Source of the DNA: Strongylocentrotus purpuratus
Taxonomy: Eukaryota; Echinodermata; Echinoidea; Camarodonta; Strongylocentrotidae
Length of the DNA: 64,000 bases
Direction: 5' to 3'
Assembly (NCBI RefSeq): GCF_000002235.5
Contig: NW_022145541.1
Location: 761,501 to 825,500 of the forward strand
Part shown: piece after piece, positions 46,501 to 58,079 of the stretch
Layout: each line of letters opens with the position of its first letter
How positions within the stretch are numbered: the first letter of the stretch is position 1
The notes under the pieces: generated by a model
Told to the model about the DNA's origin: nothing
What the model saw: only the letters and a program-made list of their open reading frames with translations
Database searches by the model: none
Translations under genes and position numbers: made by a program

Positions 46501-47330
46501 GATATGAATACAACAAACATTTTGATATGACTTTTATCCCGGTCAAAAGGGGATAAGTCATATATCTTATTTAAAAAGATACATGTCTCTCTTTAAGAAA
46601 TAATTATTCCATACACATGCATATATCGGATATATGGGCCTTTTTTAAGGTACCCAACCCCTATTGACCGGGACCACCCTCTGTTGTCTGATAGATATGA
46701 ATACAGCAAACATATTTATATGACTTTTATTCCGGTAAAAAGGGGATAAGTCACATATCTTAGCAAAAAAAGTACATGTCTCTCTTTAAAATATAATTAT
46801 TCCATACACATGCATATATCGAATAACGGGGCCATTTTTAGGTACCCATCCCCTATTGACCAGGACCATCATCTGTTGTCTGATAGATATGAATACAACA
46901 AACATTTTGATATGACTTTTATCCCGGTCAAAAGGGGATAAGTCACATATCTTATCAAAAAAGATACATGTTTCTCTTTAAAATATATTTATTCCATACA
47001 CATGCATATATCGGATATATGGGCCTTTTTTAAGGTACCCATCCCCTATTGACCGGGACCATCATCTGTTGTCTGATAGATATGAATACAACAAACATTT
47101 TGATATGACTTTTATCCCGGTCAAAAGGGGATAAATCACATATCTTATTGAAAAAGATACATGTCTCTCTTTTAAAATATAATTATTCCATACAAATGCA
47201 TATATCGGATATATGGGCCTATTTTAGGTACCCATCCCCTATTGACCGGAACCATCATCTGTTGTCTGATAGATGTGCATATAGCAAACGATTTGAAATG
47301 AATTTTAGCCCGGTTAATAATAGGGAATAA
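43565..47330 (+). repeat. Left arm: about 20 tandem units of about 190 bp
   Basis: Each unit contains GGTACCCATCCCCTATTGACC, a stretch TCTGTTGTCTGATAGATATG, then TCCCGGTCAAAAGGGGATAAG and CATATATCGGATATATGGG. The CCCCTATTGACCGGGA and TCCCGGTCAAAAGGGG parts are complementary, so every unit can form a hairpin with a loop of about 65 nt. Six units form a higher-order repeat of 1,157 bp: about 43820-44980 and 44980-46140 are almost identical. Frames of 60-126 residues within it are by-products of the repeat. Confidence 0.93.
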
Positions 47331-48165
47331 CTTACATGTCTTTCAATTTAAATCAAACAATGTTTATTCTGTCTTTAAATACTTTGTTAAATTGTACACT
47401 TGGTTTTTCACTAATATATCTTCTTTTTTTTTAAAACTGAAGCACCCTCTAAACCAAAACAGTACTATCTCTTTTAGGTTTTAAAAAATATCCGGGGGGG
47501 GGGGGGCTCTGCCCCCTGAACACCTCTGTACCCCACCCGTAAACTGCACGCTGATTGTACGTAACTATACTTACCACGTCGCTCAATATGCGCGCCAAAA
47601 TAAACATGAAAAAACATTTCATGCAGTAGATTCAATATTTTAACCTGATAAATAGCTTCAGAGTTCTGATAATTCATTGTCATGTACGCAAAAGATTAAC
47701 CAATTCACATTCATACTTATTAAACTGCAAATTGAGAATGCTAAAACAATTGGTTGACCCTATCCATTTAAAAAAAAGTACATTGAAAAACATTGTACAT
47801 TGAGAACATAATTATAGAATACACAGTATACATGGAACTTTAAACACACTATTAAAAAGAGAAGCAAAGAGAAGAGTAAGAAATGAAAGAAATAGATAAT
47901 GAACATGACATGGGAAATTGCAAAAGAACTCAGTAAAGGTTCTGTCGAGGCAATCCCCAGCCTAATAAAATACCTACATTTTTACTGATAAAGAACTAAA
48001 AATTCATAGTGACATTATGGCAAAGAAGAGTTTAAAAGGTATAACAGTTATAAAAGTTGGGATGGATTAATTATTTTGTAGAGTTTGTGAATAAAAAAAA
48101 CTTAAGTTTTGATCTAACAGGATTAAGAAACGAAATCGTTTGAACATAATGAGGAAGAGAGTTCC
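47331..48165. other. Core of foldback element, unassigned stretch
   Basis: AT-rich DNA after the left arm. A GGGG run followed by CTCTGCCCCCTGAACACC (47494-47525) resembles other G/C-run repeats in the window. Nothing else recognised. Confidence 0.4.
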
Positions 48166-48850
48166 ATGTTGACGGTCCTTTTGATTTGAAAGAAAAAGAT
48201 GATATTTTTATATTTTTCGACATAGTAATTTTCTGGATTAAAAAATATTATAATTATGCATTTCTGTTTTACATTTAATAATAGAGGCAAGATTAAATGG
48301 TAATTTCTTATGTTTATGTTTAAAGACCATTAATGAGATACAGTAGTCATATAATTGATAGATTGTGAGAAGATTAAGTTTTTAGAATAGTGGTTGTAAA
48401 GGAGCAGTATAGTGAGACATTGAACATATTCTTACAATTTTTTTTTTTTGCAATTTCAATAATCTAAGGAGCCTGCTGGGATATGTATTGGCCCATACAA
48501 CTATATTTGTTTAGATATAGTAGATATATGTTCGACCCATGATAAATGTTCATCGATAACAACTCCTAAGAAATTTGTAGATTGCACACGTTTCATGATT
48601 ACATTATCCATACTAATATTAAGATTGGTAAATAAATTTTCTGTAATTGTATTTTTGCTTATGATGAAAGTATACAAAGCTAGATTTGGAAGTGTTAAGA
48701 GATAACTTATTACAATTAAACCACTGTGAAACATGGCATAACTCCGCATTAAGAAATTGACATAAATCATAGAAATTTTCAAGGATATTGGTGTCATCAG
48801 CAAAAAGAATGAATTTTACACTAGGAAAGGATCTGATATGTCGGAAATCA
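48166..48850 (-). mobile_element. LINE fragment (RT thumb and C-terminus)
   Basis: On the minus strand, STNFLGVVIDEHLSW at about 48525-48570 and flanking residues are the conserved end of the LINE reverse transcriptase. About 48170-48240 encodes a degraded LINE C-terminus. Several frame breaks. Confidence 0.75.
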
Positions 48851-49125
48851 ATGTACCACAGGGGAAAAACATAATTGTCGGCGAAATATAAAAGCCACCA
48901 AACTCAAATTATGCTGATTGTATTGATGCATTACAATCTATGTTAACATCACCGCCCTTTAATGATAAACATTATATGATGATGGGCGATTTTAATCTTA
49001 ACCTATTTATTTATAATGACAAACTATATATCGAGATTTCTTGGATATCATGACTTCAAAATCACTTTCCCAAGTACATGTATAAATAAACCAACACAAA
49101 TTTCTGATAATGCATCGACACTTTA
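48851..49125 (+). mobile_element. LINE endonuclease fragment, copy A
   Basis: On the plus strand GKNIIVGEI, KPPNSNYADCIDALQSML and GDFNLNLF match the endonuclease domain of a LINE, with an in-frame stop after the first block. About 75 percent of it recurs at 51715-51950. Confidence 0.78.
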
Positions 49126-49234
49126 ATATTGATAATGTGTTCTCTAATATTTCCAATTGTATGGATCGAGGCATTATATAGTTTCCGACATATCATATCC
49201 TTTCCTAGTGTTTACATGAAGGGGGGGGGGGGGG

Positions 49235-49855
49235 CACTCGTTTTTCCGAAAGTTCATTTTTCCGAAGGTTCGTTTTTCCGAAGGTTCATATTTCCGAAAC
49301 ATAAATGTCCCATGCCTGGGGGTTCATAATTCCCGAAATTAAAAAGGGTTCGTAATTCCTAACATTTTGTTGCATTATTTCGAAGGTTCGACCTGACTGC
49401 TAAGAAAGCATTAATGCTTGTAAGTAAGCAACCAGACGGCCGACGGCTTTAGGTCCTCTCCGAGGGACATGGTAATGAGGATTAATGCCTTACCAAAGGG
49501 CACTAGCGCATCACCTTGGTTTCGAATCCGGATTACGAGACCACTGTCCTACTGAATCAGCTATCGCGCCTCCTTCTATATTTCGAAGGTTCTTTATTCC
49601 GAAGGTTCTTTATTCCGAAGGTTCGTTTATCCGAAGGTTCATATTTCCGAAAATGAAAAAGGGTTCATAATTCAAAAAAATGACATCGGGTTCATAATTC
49701 CGAAAGTGAAAAAGGGTTCGTAATTCCGAAAATGAAATAGGGTTCGTATTTCCGAAAATGAAAAAATGGTTCATAATTCCGAAAATGAAATAAGGTTCGT
49801 AATTCTGAAAATGAAATAGGGTTCGTAATTCCGAAAATGGAAAAGGGTACCTGAA
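49235..49855. repeat. CCGAA/GGTTC minisatellite
   Basis: Units of about 18-27 bp around GTTCATAATTCCGAAAATGAAA and AAGGTTCGTTTTTCCGAAGG. A SINE splits the array (49386-49570). A G run of about 15 precedes it. Confidence 0.85.
49386..49570 (-). mobile_element. tRNA-headed SINE, second family
   Basis: On the minus strand it begins GGCGCGATAGCTGATTCAGT, with GGTCTCGTAATCCGGATTCGAA as the promoter-like B-box region. The body (CTCGGAGAGGACCTAAAGCC) differs from the SINE at 30697. It lies inside the CCGAA minisatellite, in the foldback core. Confidence 0.75.
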
Positions 49856-50464
49856 CAAAAAGCCGAGACAGCCCCTCTCCCCATAAGAGATCCACAAGGA
49901 CTGGAGAGAGAGAGAGAGGAAGAGAGAGAGATAGAGCTAGAGAGACAGATCAGAGGAAGACAGAGACAAAGACAGGGAGAAACATTAGAAGAAAACAAAA
50001 GACAATAGGACAATATAAAGGACAAATGAAAAAGAAAAGGAAAGAAAGGAAGGAAGGAAGAGAGGTAAATTAGAAAGAGGGGATAAGATTGAAAACGGTG
50101 ATAGAGAGTGAAAGATAGAAGAGGGGGGTATCATGATTGATTAATAAGGTGATAAGTTGAAGTCATCTTACCGATCTCGTTTTATTTTCTGATTTATTTA
50201 TTCATTTGTTCATTTGTTTGCGTGTTGCTTTTTATTTGGTATTTGTCATTGGCTCCCCCTCCGCCCTTTTTTCTTTCCTTTCCCCCTTTGCTTTTCTTCA
50301 AGTTCTCTCTCTCTCTCTCGCTCCCTCTATATAAAACAATGCCTAATTGGTGACCATTGATCCCCATGATCCTCTCTTTCTTATGTTAATTGAGAGCTGA
50401 GTTGATGAGATAACCACCTGTCCAGGTCCTTGCAGGTTAGTCTAATCCCTCTTATAAACTAGTA

Positions 50465-51240
50465 CAGATAAGCTTTAAAGGAAAATGTGCATTTGTTGAA
50501 AGAAAATGGGCACCGATCAGATTTTAAAGGGGCATTTATCGGAGGTGAAGGGGCACTTATCTGAAGTGAAAAGGAGTAACTTCTCTTACCTGAAAAGAGT
50601 CATTTACCAGAGATGAAAAGGGGCATTTATGAGAAGGGGAAGGGCTCTTTTTTAATGGGGGCACTTTTCATTGGGAAACTGGTCGCTTATTAGAAAGGTA
50701 AAGGGGCACATGTGAAAATATAAGATGCGCTTATCCGAGCTAGAATGGGGTAGTCATTAAAAGGGGAAGGGGCACTTCTTACAAAGGAAAAAGGGCACTT
50801 GTCACAGTAAAAGAGGCCCTTCTCAGATTTAAATGGGGCAATTATCAAAGGTGAAGGGGGCACTTATCAAAAGTGAAAAAGGGCACTTCTCGTTCCTGAA
50901 AAGGGACACTTACTATAGAGATTAAGAAGGGCATTCATGAGAATGGAAAATGGACACTTTTTGCAAAGGAAATGGGAACTTGTCGAAGGAAAAGGGGCAC
51001 ATGTGAAAATAAAAGGGGCACATGTGAAAATAAAAGGGCACTTATCAGAGGTAAAAAAAAAAAAGGAACGGGCAATTTTACGAAATAAAAGGGGCACTTG
51101 TCAAAGTAAAAAGGGCACTATTCCCATGTAAAAAAAGGGCACTTCTTACAAAGTTAAAGGGGCACTTTTCCTATGTAAAAAGGGGCAATTTTCGGGTGCT
51201 TGAAAAAGTGGGGGCACTGTGCCCCCTCTGCCCCCTGGGA
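50465..51240. repeat. GGGGCACTTATC minisatellite
   Basis: Many degenerate units of 25-35 bp around AAAAGGGGCACTTATCAGAGGTG, also as CACTTCTTACAAAGG. Ends in GGGGCACTGTGCCCCCTCTGCCCCC. No frame is conserved. Confidence 0.85.
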
Positions 51241-51711
51241 GGGCCGCCTCTGGTTATCATTTGCAAATGGCATTTCTTTTAATGTATATAAATCGCATGT
51301 CCAGTTCAAATTTGAATTAAATATGGAATCAGAAGTATGGATGGGTACAACTAAGGTGACACCAATGTGAACATCAGAAACATAGTAATGCATTTGGATT
51401 ACTTTTCACTGGTTTCTCACAAATAATACATTGATACTTTATCGGCATCGTTATTCTATAGCACAAGTCTCTTACGTGATCGCATTTTCAATTCTTCCTA
51501 TCCAAGGCGTTCGATGTCGCTCATGCCTCCGATCAGGATTATTCACTTTTCCTCACCATTTTCAGTCTGTGCAAATATTCGCCCGTCACGAGACCATGTC
51601 CACAAGATCGCTTCACACTTACGAGCTAGTATATCAATGATTGGCGACCCATCTTAGGTCTTCGTTGATGAACATTTTACTCCCTTTTGACGCTATCGAA
51701 AGCATTTTTTA
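51241..51711. other. Core of foldback element, unassigned
   Basis: No repeat partner or frame recognised in the window. Confidence 0.35.
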
Positions 51712-52544
51712 TTGAAATCAATGTAACACAGGGGAAAAACATAATTGTCGGCGAAATCTAAAAGCCCACCAAACTCAAATTATACTGAGTTTATTGATAC
51801 ATTACAATCCATATTAACATCACCGTCCTTCAATGAAAAACATACATGATAATGGGCGATTTTGATTTCAACCTATTCAATCATATGGAAAAACCATACA
51901 GTCGAGATTTCTTGGATATCTTGACTTCAAAATCACTTTTCCCAAGTATAACAAAAGTATAACAAAACCAACATAAATTTCTGATAATGCATCAACACTT
52001 GTTGATAATGTGTTCTCCAATATTTCCTATAGGAACGAGGCATTATAGTTTCTTACATATCAGATCACTTCCCAGTGTTTACAAAGTCATGTACCCTATA
52101 TTTCTAACATAGTCAAGCCTGATATTCAGAACAACATATTGGGTTCACGTGATATGTCAGAAGATAATTTAGCTATAGACTCAGAGCAAGTCTGATAATC
52201 ACTGACCGGTCTGTAATTCTTGACAATAATGATGCTAATGATGGTTGTAACAAGCTAGTTTATATAATTATGACTTTATGTGATATCTATATTCCATTGA
52301 AATCACCTTCCAAGTCGAGTTATAAAAAAGTACCTGAATCCTCCTGAATCACTAAGTCTATACTTAGATCGATTAACCGGAAAAATAGTATTTTTACAAA
52401 TATAAATTAAAAAAAACACATGAATCTAAACTAAAATATACTTCCAATTGTAATACCTTGACATCTGTAATACATAGGGCTAAACAGAATTATTACTCTA
52501 CCCAATTCACCACACATAAAAAGACATAAATTCAACCTGGGGGG
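51712..52544 (+). mobile_element. LINE endonuclease fragment, copy B
   Basis: Plus strand: GKNIIVGEI, AYIMMGDF-like GDFDFNLFN, then decayed sequence up to ANQNYYSTQFTTHKK and the linker KDINSTW. It ends exactly at the left end of the TIR element. The next expected residues of this LINE lie inverted at 57782-58066. Confidence 0.75.
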
Positions 52545-53269
52545 TGTTTCATAAAGAATTTATGTCTAGACATAAACCCCAAAGTCTCTCTTAAGTGTCC
52601 TACTTATGAGAGACTTTAGTTATGAGAGACTTTTCCGTTTCATAAAGCAAAGTCTACACATAAAAGTCTCTCTTAAGTCAAAAGTCTCTCATAAAGTTAC
52701 GAGAGACTTTTACCTCTCATAAGTATTCAAAGTCTTCACATATCTTTCACATATTATTTATTACTACTTAAATTTCAAGAAAAAAAATTGAAGGCAGTAC
52801 ACTTGTAATTCGAATGGATGTAACAGATATATTTCAGATATTTATAGCACATTAAGGCAGTAAATATAACTCAACTGAGAATAATTTACGTTGGTATTAA
52901 AATAAACAATGGTGTATATAAGTAACAAATGTCACAATGAAATATCTTATTTTAATTTAAAATATCTGAATGAAAAGAAGAACAAATAAATATACATTTT
53001 TATATCGAAGCAAACATAATAAAAAAAAATAAACATTCAATAATGCAAATTCCAACAAGGATTATTGCATCAAAATGTCAGTAAAACAGCAAGTCCACAG
53101 GTAAATCAACACAATGTACTAAAGTATTTATGTACTTTGTCAAATATTAAAGTTGTACATCTCATCAGTAAATGCACAGGAAAAACTTTAAAATAATTCC
53201 ACACAATTTTTGTATTTATTTTAAATTATCTTAGTGTTTATTTTGCTTGATAATGACCTACAGTGTAAC

Positions 53270-53640
53270 TGTCCCTTTTGTAGGCTGAAAATATAATTGT
53301 GTGTAAATCAGATTGTAAACAAGAGGTAATAGCATCTAAAAACTGCTCTGAAAGTATGGTGCAAATCTTATGGTTTGAAGAGCAATACCAACTAAAATCG
53401 CCTCTTAAAAGTTTAGAATTGATACTAGCCTCAAGGTGGAGTTATATCTACAAGTGGAGAAGGAAAAATAACAACTACAAAATAGTCTGATATTTCAGAC
53501 CCTTGTACTGGACAGTCGTTTTGTGCCGAGTACAGACTGAATCACTTTAATGCTGGCCATTACAAGAAGCAGGATATTGATGTGTACAAATGCTAAAATG
53601 TGTCCTTCACAGCTCATTTTAATATAAAGTTAACACGTAG
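53270..53640. repeat. Copy of repeat at 38243-38786
   Basis: Starts near TGTCCCTTTTGTAGGCTG and shares the AAGTGGAGAAGGAAAAATAAC and GGCCATTACAAGAAGC-type stretches with 38360-38540. It lies within the nested transposon. Confidence 0.55.
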
Positions 53641-54389
53641 TTAATGGCTACCAACTAAAAACTCCTCTTCAAGGCAGCAGCTCTCATTTGCATTCCTTTC
53701 ATCAAATTCCATGGAGTGTATCGTGTATTCTCATGCCAAAGAGCTTTACCCATGCAATATTATATTTTGGGGAGGGTGTGCAAATGAGGGCTACCAACTT
53801 TAAAGGTGCTGTGTCTCTTTAGCAGACAGAAAATACAAAGTGGTGTAACTCATGATCTATAGAATTTGTTTTTGCCTGCAACAGGGAAACCATTACAGGT
53901 AGTGGGCCTCATTTTTAAACACCCTTTCCCCAATTAGATGATAATCCAAGGCTACCTCTTTGGCATTAGAAAAACCCTGTTCAAATATTAAGAGCAAAGT
54001 GACCACACAAAAAAAGAAATCTCCTCGCTTCTCATTTACAATCTACTTATCTTTGGCTCAAAAATTTCATCAAGTTTACTCTTATGGCAAAGAACTTCTA
54101 TCAAGGAATTTCCCTCAAAATTGGAAAGGCATTGCACTCAAATTGTATACCGAGGTTAAAGCGGATGTCATTAAAACTCATTACTGCAAAATTATTTTGA
54201 AACGATTGTGTATGAAGACGAATATTGCCGAGGGAATTAAAATCATTTTTTAAATGTACTCAACATTCAATTTTTGTATTGGTAAAACAGGAGGCTTGTC
54301 GAAGTGAAGGAAGAGCCAAATTTGATCTTGCGTCATAGAAAACATTTGTTTTCAAAATCCTTTACAAATAATAAGAACAATGAAAAACA

Positions 54390-56290
54390 ATTTAAAAATA
54401 CAAATGCTCCTGGAGCACATGCAGGATATCCTGCAAGCTCAAATTCCGCTCTTCCCCCACTTCAACAAGCCTCGGCTGTACAAATACGCTTCACAACTTG
54501 TGCAGCGTCTCCCCCCCCCCCCCCCCCCTCCTCCTCCTCTTCTCTTCTAGATTCTCTACCGCCTCTCCTTCATCCAAGGCCCCTTCCTCTTCCTCTACAC
54601 CTCCAATGACGTCCTCCAGCATGCTGGTAGCAGCATTATCCTCCTCAATGTCCTTTAAATTAAAAGAGATTTAAAAAAAAAAGAGTTATCATCTAACAAA
54701 CTTTGTCGAGATAAAATCAACTATGTAAAAAAATATGTATAAATTGGGTATGTAAAACAAATTCATTTATGCAGATCAATATCTGAAAGATTCGTAACGA
54801 GCAACTACACGTTAGCTTGGCTTGGGTGTGAGCGGGAATCTACCACTTCTGCCCTAAATTTGTCAGGAACTGCATCCATCCTTTTGTAGGTCATGCTATA
54901 ATGACCGGCACTAAATCTCACAGTAATTACAAAAACAGGTACAGGAACAAGATGCAAAATTGTTGTTCCTATATGTCCCTATAAATATTATGGTTCTTCA
55001 TGGCAAAACTGAGTTTAAATGGATTTGATTTGACACGATGAACTTATGCTATGTTGACATTGATTCATGTTTACTCAAATATAAAAATGTGATGGACATC
55101 TCAGCTGCCTACAATAATATGTGACACAGGAAAGTAAACAGAGATAAAAACAGCTTTTTTTTAAATCATCAGAACTTTTAAGATTTAGTCCCACAATTAT
55201 ACTGATTCATAACCATGTTATGGATTATTTTAATAAAATTACATTAAAAAAATGAAAAATACTAAAGACTAAACCCAAACATTTCAGTTTTTCCCATAAC
55301 TTTTTAAGTATTCTGCTTGCGTTTCCTTTGTATGGCTATGTATGTATGTATGATCTACTCATATCACAAATGTCACAATGACCTCCCAGAATTCCCAGCT
55401 TCTTAAACTAACTAGAAAACTGGCCATGAATATTTTTTAATCAGGTATGACTTCAAAATTGAATATGTATGCTTACAAATCCTGCCTCTGTGAGCTCTAG
55501 ATGCCGTCAACAAGTTACAACCTCTGTATCCAGCATCTCGAGGACTAGGGAGTCAATGAAAGACATTGGTGTTGCTGGTCTACCTCCTTCAGATATATAT
55601 GGGGGGAAATCATAACATTTACAAAATACATATACCCACAAATTGATAGCTTGGTTGAATTCTGTTTTTTGCTGTTTTGCTTATACACAGGTGCTTAGAA
55701 TGAAATTAAAGGGCACAGCACGAGTTTAAAACCAATGATGTTTGAACAAATAGATGAACTGACAACCAGAAAACATAATGCTGCACAAGTTTCAGATCGG
55801 AGGCATAAAGATAAAGATGCTTTTTGGCACTGCTGGAATATAGGAGGAAGTTCTCTTCCTATCCCTGAAATAAACTTGATTAAGATGCCTTTAGCGATCT
55901 GACATTATCATGGTTACAAGATAGTTTGGCATATTTAAATTGACCTGTGACTTTTCACCCCTTACTGACTCCCAAGAAATAGTAATCAGGTAATCTTTAC
56001 ATGGTCATAAATACACATTCCATGTTCTTTGCAGGAAATCGCTACTTTGCCCATTCAACTGCACTTTATAAATTATTGACTTTTGGTTTCATGCTAATTA
56101 CTATTCATCTCAAAACATAATATCGCTAATGGATTGTAACTTTATAATACTACAAGATTAATTGCAACAAAATTACCTGTTAACTTGAGGCTCGTACTCT
56201 CGGAGCCTTTGATTCAATCTTCTGCCATTTGCGCTTACACTCTTCTCCAGTCCTTTCGGAGCCCTCAATGTCGATGCTTCCTACTCACCG
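54390..56290 (-). pseudogene. Myb/SANT-like protein remnant in nested transposon
   Basis: Three minus-strand pieces. 56290-56190 reads SIDIEGSERTGEECKRKWQK, the third helix of a Myb/SANT-type domain. 55595-55490 reads GGRPATPMSFIDSLVLEML. 54660-54390 reads an acidic ATSMLEDVIGGVEEEEGALD and, after a G run, QPRLVEVGEERNLSLQDIL. Order and style fit one spliced accessory gene. A G run and missing splice evidence prevent a full model; it is probably decayed. Confidence 0.55.
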
Positions 56291-56499
56291 GCATGGGCAT
56301 CCCCGTTTCTTTTCTCCACCTAGATTTTGTTTTATTTGAAAGAAAAAGAAAAGGATATAAATATTTTTAAAATAATTGAAAATCATTTTTTAAATTTAGA
56401 CCTATGGTCTTTCTATCTACTTGGACCGAGTCGAAGTGACATAAAATTGAAACTGTGACAGAGATAAAATGATCAAAGTTGTGGGACCATATGTGTTTT

Positions 56500-56775
56500 T
56501 AATCAAAATAGACATCCATGTTGAAAATCTTGCAGCCGTATTTTAAACTCTCACTGCGCATGACGTCATCTAAATCTCATCCCTCAAAATGATAATGAAG
56601 GAAAAGCTGTGCACGAGCTACAAGTTCGTAATGACGTTATCAGTTTTTCCTTCATAATCATTTTGCCTTGCGCGTAGACTAGAAGGGATGAGATTTAGAC
56701 GACGTCATGCACAGTGAGAGTTTAAAATACGGCTGCAAGATTTTCAACATGGATGTCGATTTTGACCCATACCGG
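56500..56775. mobile_element. Foldback MITE inside nested transposon
   Basis: Two arms of about 80-90 bp, near-perfectly complementary: the left ACATCCATGTTGAAAATCTTGC and ATGACGTCATCTAAATCTCATCCCT are answered at the right by AGGGATGAGATTTAGACGACGTCAT and GCAAGATTTTCAACATGGATGTC. About 275 bp in all, with a short spacer (GTGCACGAGCTACAAGTTCG). Confidence 0.88.
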
Positions 56776-57782
56776 TAATTTCGTGAAAAGGGACCGTTAA
56801 ATGGATTATACAGTCAAGTTGGTATTGTAAGTGGAGCCGATGTCGTTTAGCCTAGCTAGGCTTAATATTGGAGTATAAATGCATCCGATAAAATCAAGTA
56901 GACCCTATTTGGGCATAAGTTTGGTAGATCTAGTCAGATCCGTGCCACCGAGTTTGCAGAGCTAATCTGCCCTAGACCCTATGCCATTTTATGGTCGGCT
57001 TCTGTCTCTAAATTAGAGAGGAGCCGACCCTACCCAAATCAGAGGAACGAGTAACAAACGAAAGAGCTCAAACATATCTAACCTAGAATAATTATAATGG
57101 TCAATATGCTTGACTAGTCTAGTTAAGCTCAACTCAGCCAGCTCAGCTCAGGCGCATGTTCCAATTGCTCTAGCTCTTCTTCTTCCAAGAAAAGTGCTGC
57201 TTCAAGGCCTTGACAAACCAATAAAGCTATCAAAAATACTGTCAAGGCCTTGCATGAGAGATTTATGTGCCGAGGATTAGGATAATGATTCTGTTAATAG
57301 ACGGTACGATGTCGAGGGGGAATTTAGTGTTGACCCTACTGCCGATTTTTTAGCCTTAAGGCCACACACCAAAAGACACACTTGGGACCGAGCAAATTTT
57401 GCAGACGATATCGGCCGGCAAAAATAATGAGGTCAAAACATGATTTAATGATACAGTTTCCTATAATTCTCTAAAAAATGTACATGATAAATCATTACTA
57501 GTATAACAGGGACTCGAATACTGGTCATTTACACTTTACACAGAAATACAGACGAAATTATATAACATTTTAAAGTCCACTTACCCAAAAGATTGCACTG
57601 TCTTGCAGCGGCGGGAAGTGAAGTTTTATTCGCTGTTGACGTATGCAAATGATATGCAAATTTTTTATTTACATAAAGTCACTCTTATACGCTAGGAGAG
57701 TCTTCGAAGATCTTTATGAAACGGAAAATAAATTTTACACTAAGAGAGACTTTTAAGAGAGACTCTTTATGAAACACCCCCC

Positions 57783-58066
57783 AGAACCTTTTTTTACATT
57801 TAAGTTATTCACGATATCAATAATCTCTGTTTCATGTACAGGTACAACAAATAATGATTGAGGATTTGAATTTCTTAGGAACGAGTGGAAATAGTTATTT
57901 GTAGCAGGGATTACTCGCAAAGCCTGGCCCTAAATTCACACAAAAAAGTTGAATGCCTCTGCTTTGCCGAGAGGGTCTTTTATTTCGGTTCCGTTGTAGA
58001 CGATCTTACTTAATTCTAATTGTTTCTTTTCACCTTTTCTGAGAACATTATTGATAATGTTCCAGG
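57783..58066 (-). mobile_element. Inverted LINE middle segment
   Basis: Minus strand. From 58066 it reads W-N-I-I-N-N-V-L-R-K-G-E-K-K, KIVYNGTEIKDPLGKAEAFN and ETEIIDIVNNLNVKKG: the linker and start of the RT domain of a LINE. It is the segment that should follow 52544 on the plus strand. It is bounded at both ends by the TIR of the nested transposon (57765-57782 and 58067-58085). Confidence 0.78.
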
Positions 58067-58079
58067 GGGGTGTTTCATA

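Larger units (their letters stand above)
52545..57782. mobile_element. Nested 5.2-kb TIR transposon (Harbinger-like?)
   Basis: The ends GGGGGGTGTTTCATAAAG and CTTTATGAAACACCCCCC are inverted, and both arms continue for about 150 bp with AGTCTCTCTTAAG and TTTCATAAAG motifs. A minus-strand coding remnant inside (54390-56290) looks like a Myb/SANT-type DNA-binding protein; such a protein accompanies the transposase in PIF/Harbinger elements. No DDE transposase was found. The flanks carry CTG at the left and CAG at the right, consistent with the CTG duplication of the MITE at 21440-21729. Harbinger proper duplicates TWA, so the superfamily is open. Confidence 0.7.

Noticed and set aside
43565-47330. 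CRISPR-like array or protein genes (60-126-residue frames)
   Set aside because: Units are about 190 bp, eukaryotic satellite-like, with no repeat/spacer pattern. The frames exist only because the repeat lacks stops in them.
49480-49570. tRNA gene
   Set aside because: tRNA-like head of another SINE; no 3' half that would close an acceptor stem.
49610-49897. Repeat-rich ISFSELRTLFHF frame
   Set aside because: By-product of the CCGAA minisatellite.
50867-51131. Short proteins over the GGGGCACTT array
   Set aside because: Repeat by-products; unit length varies and breaks the frame.
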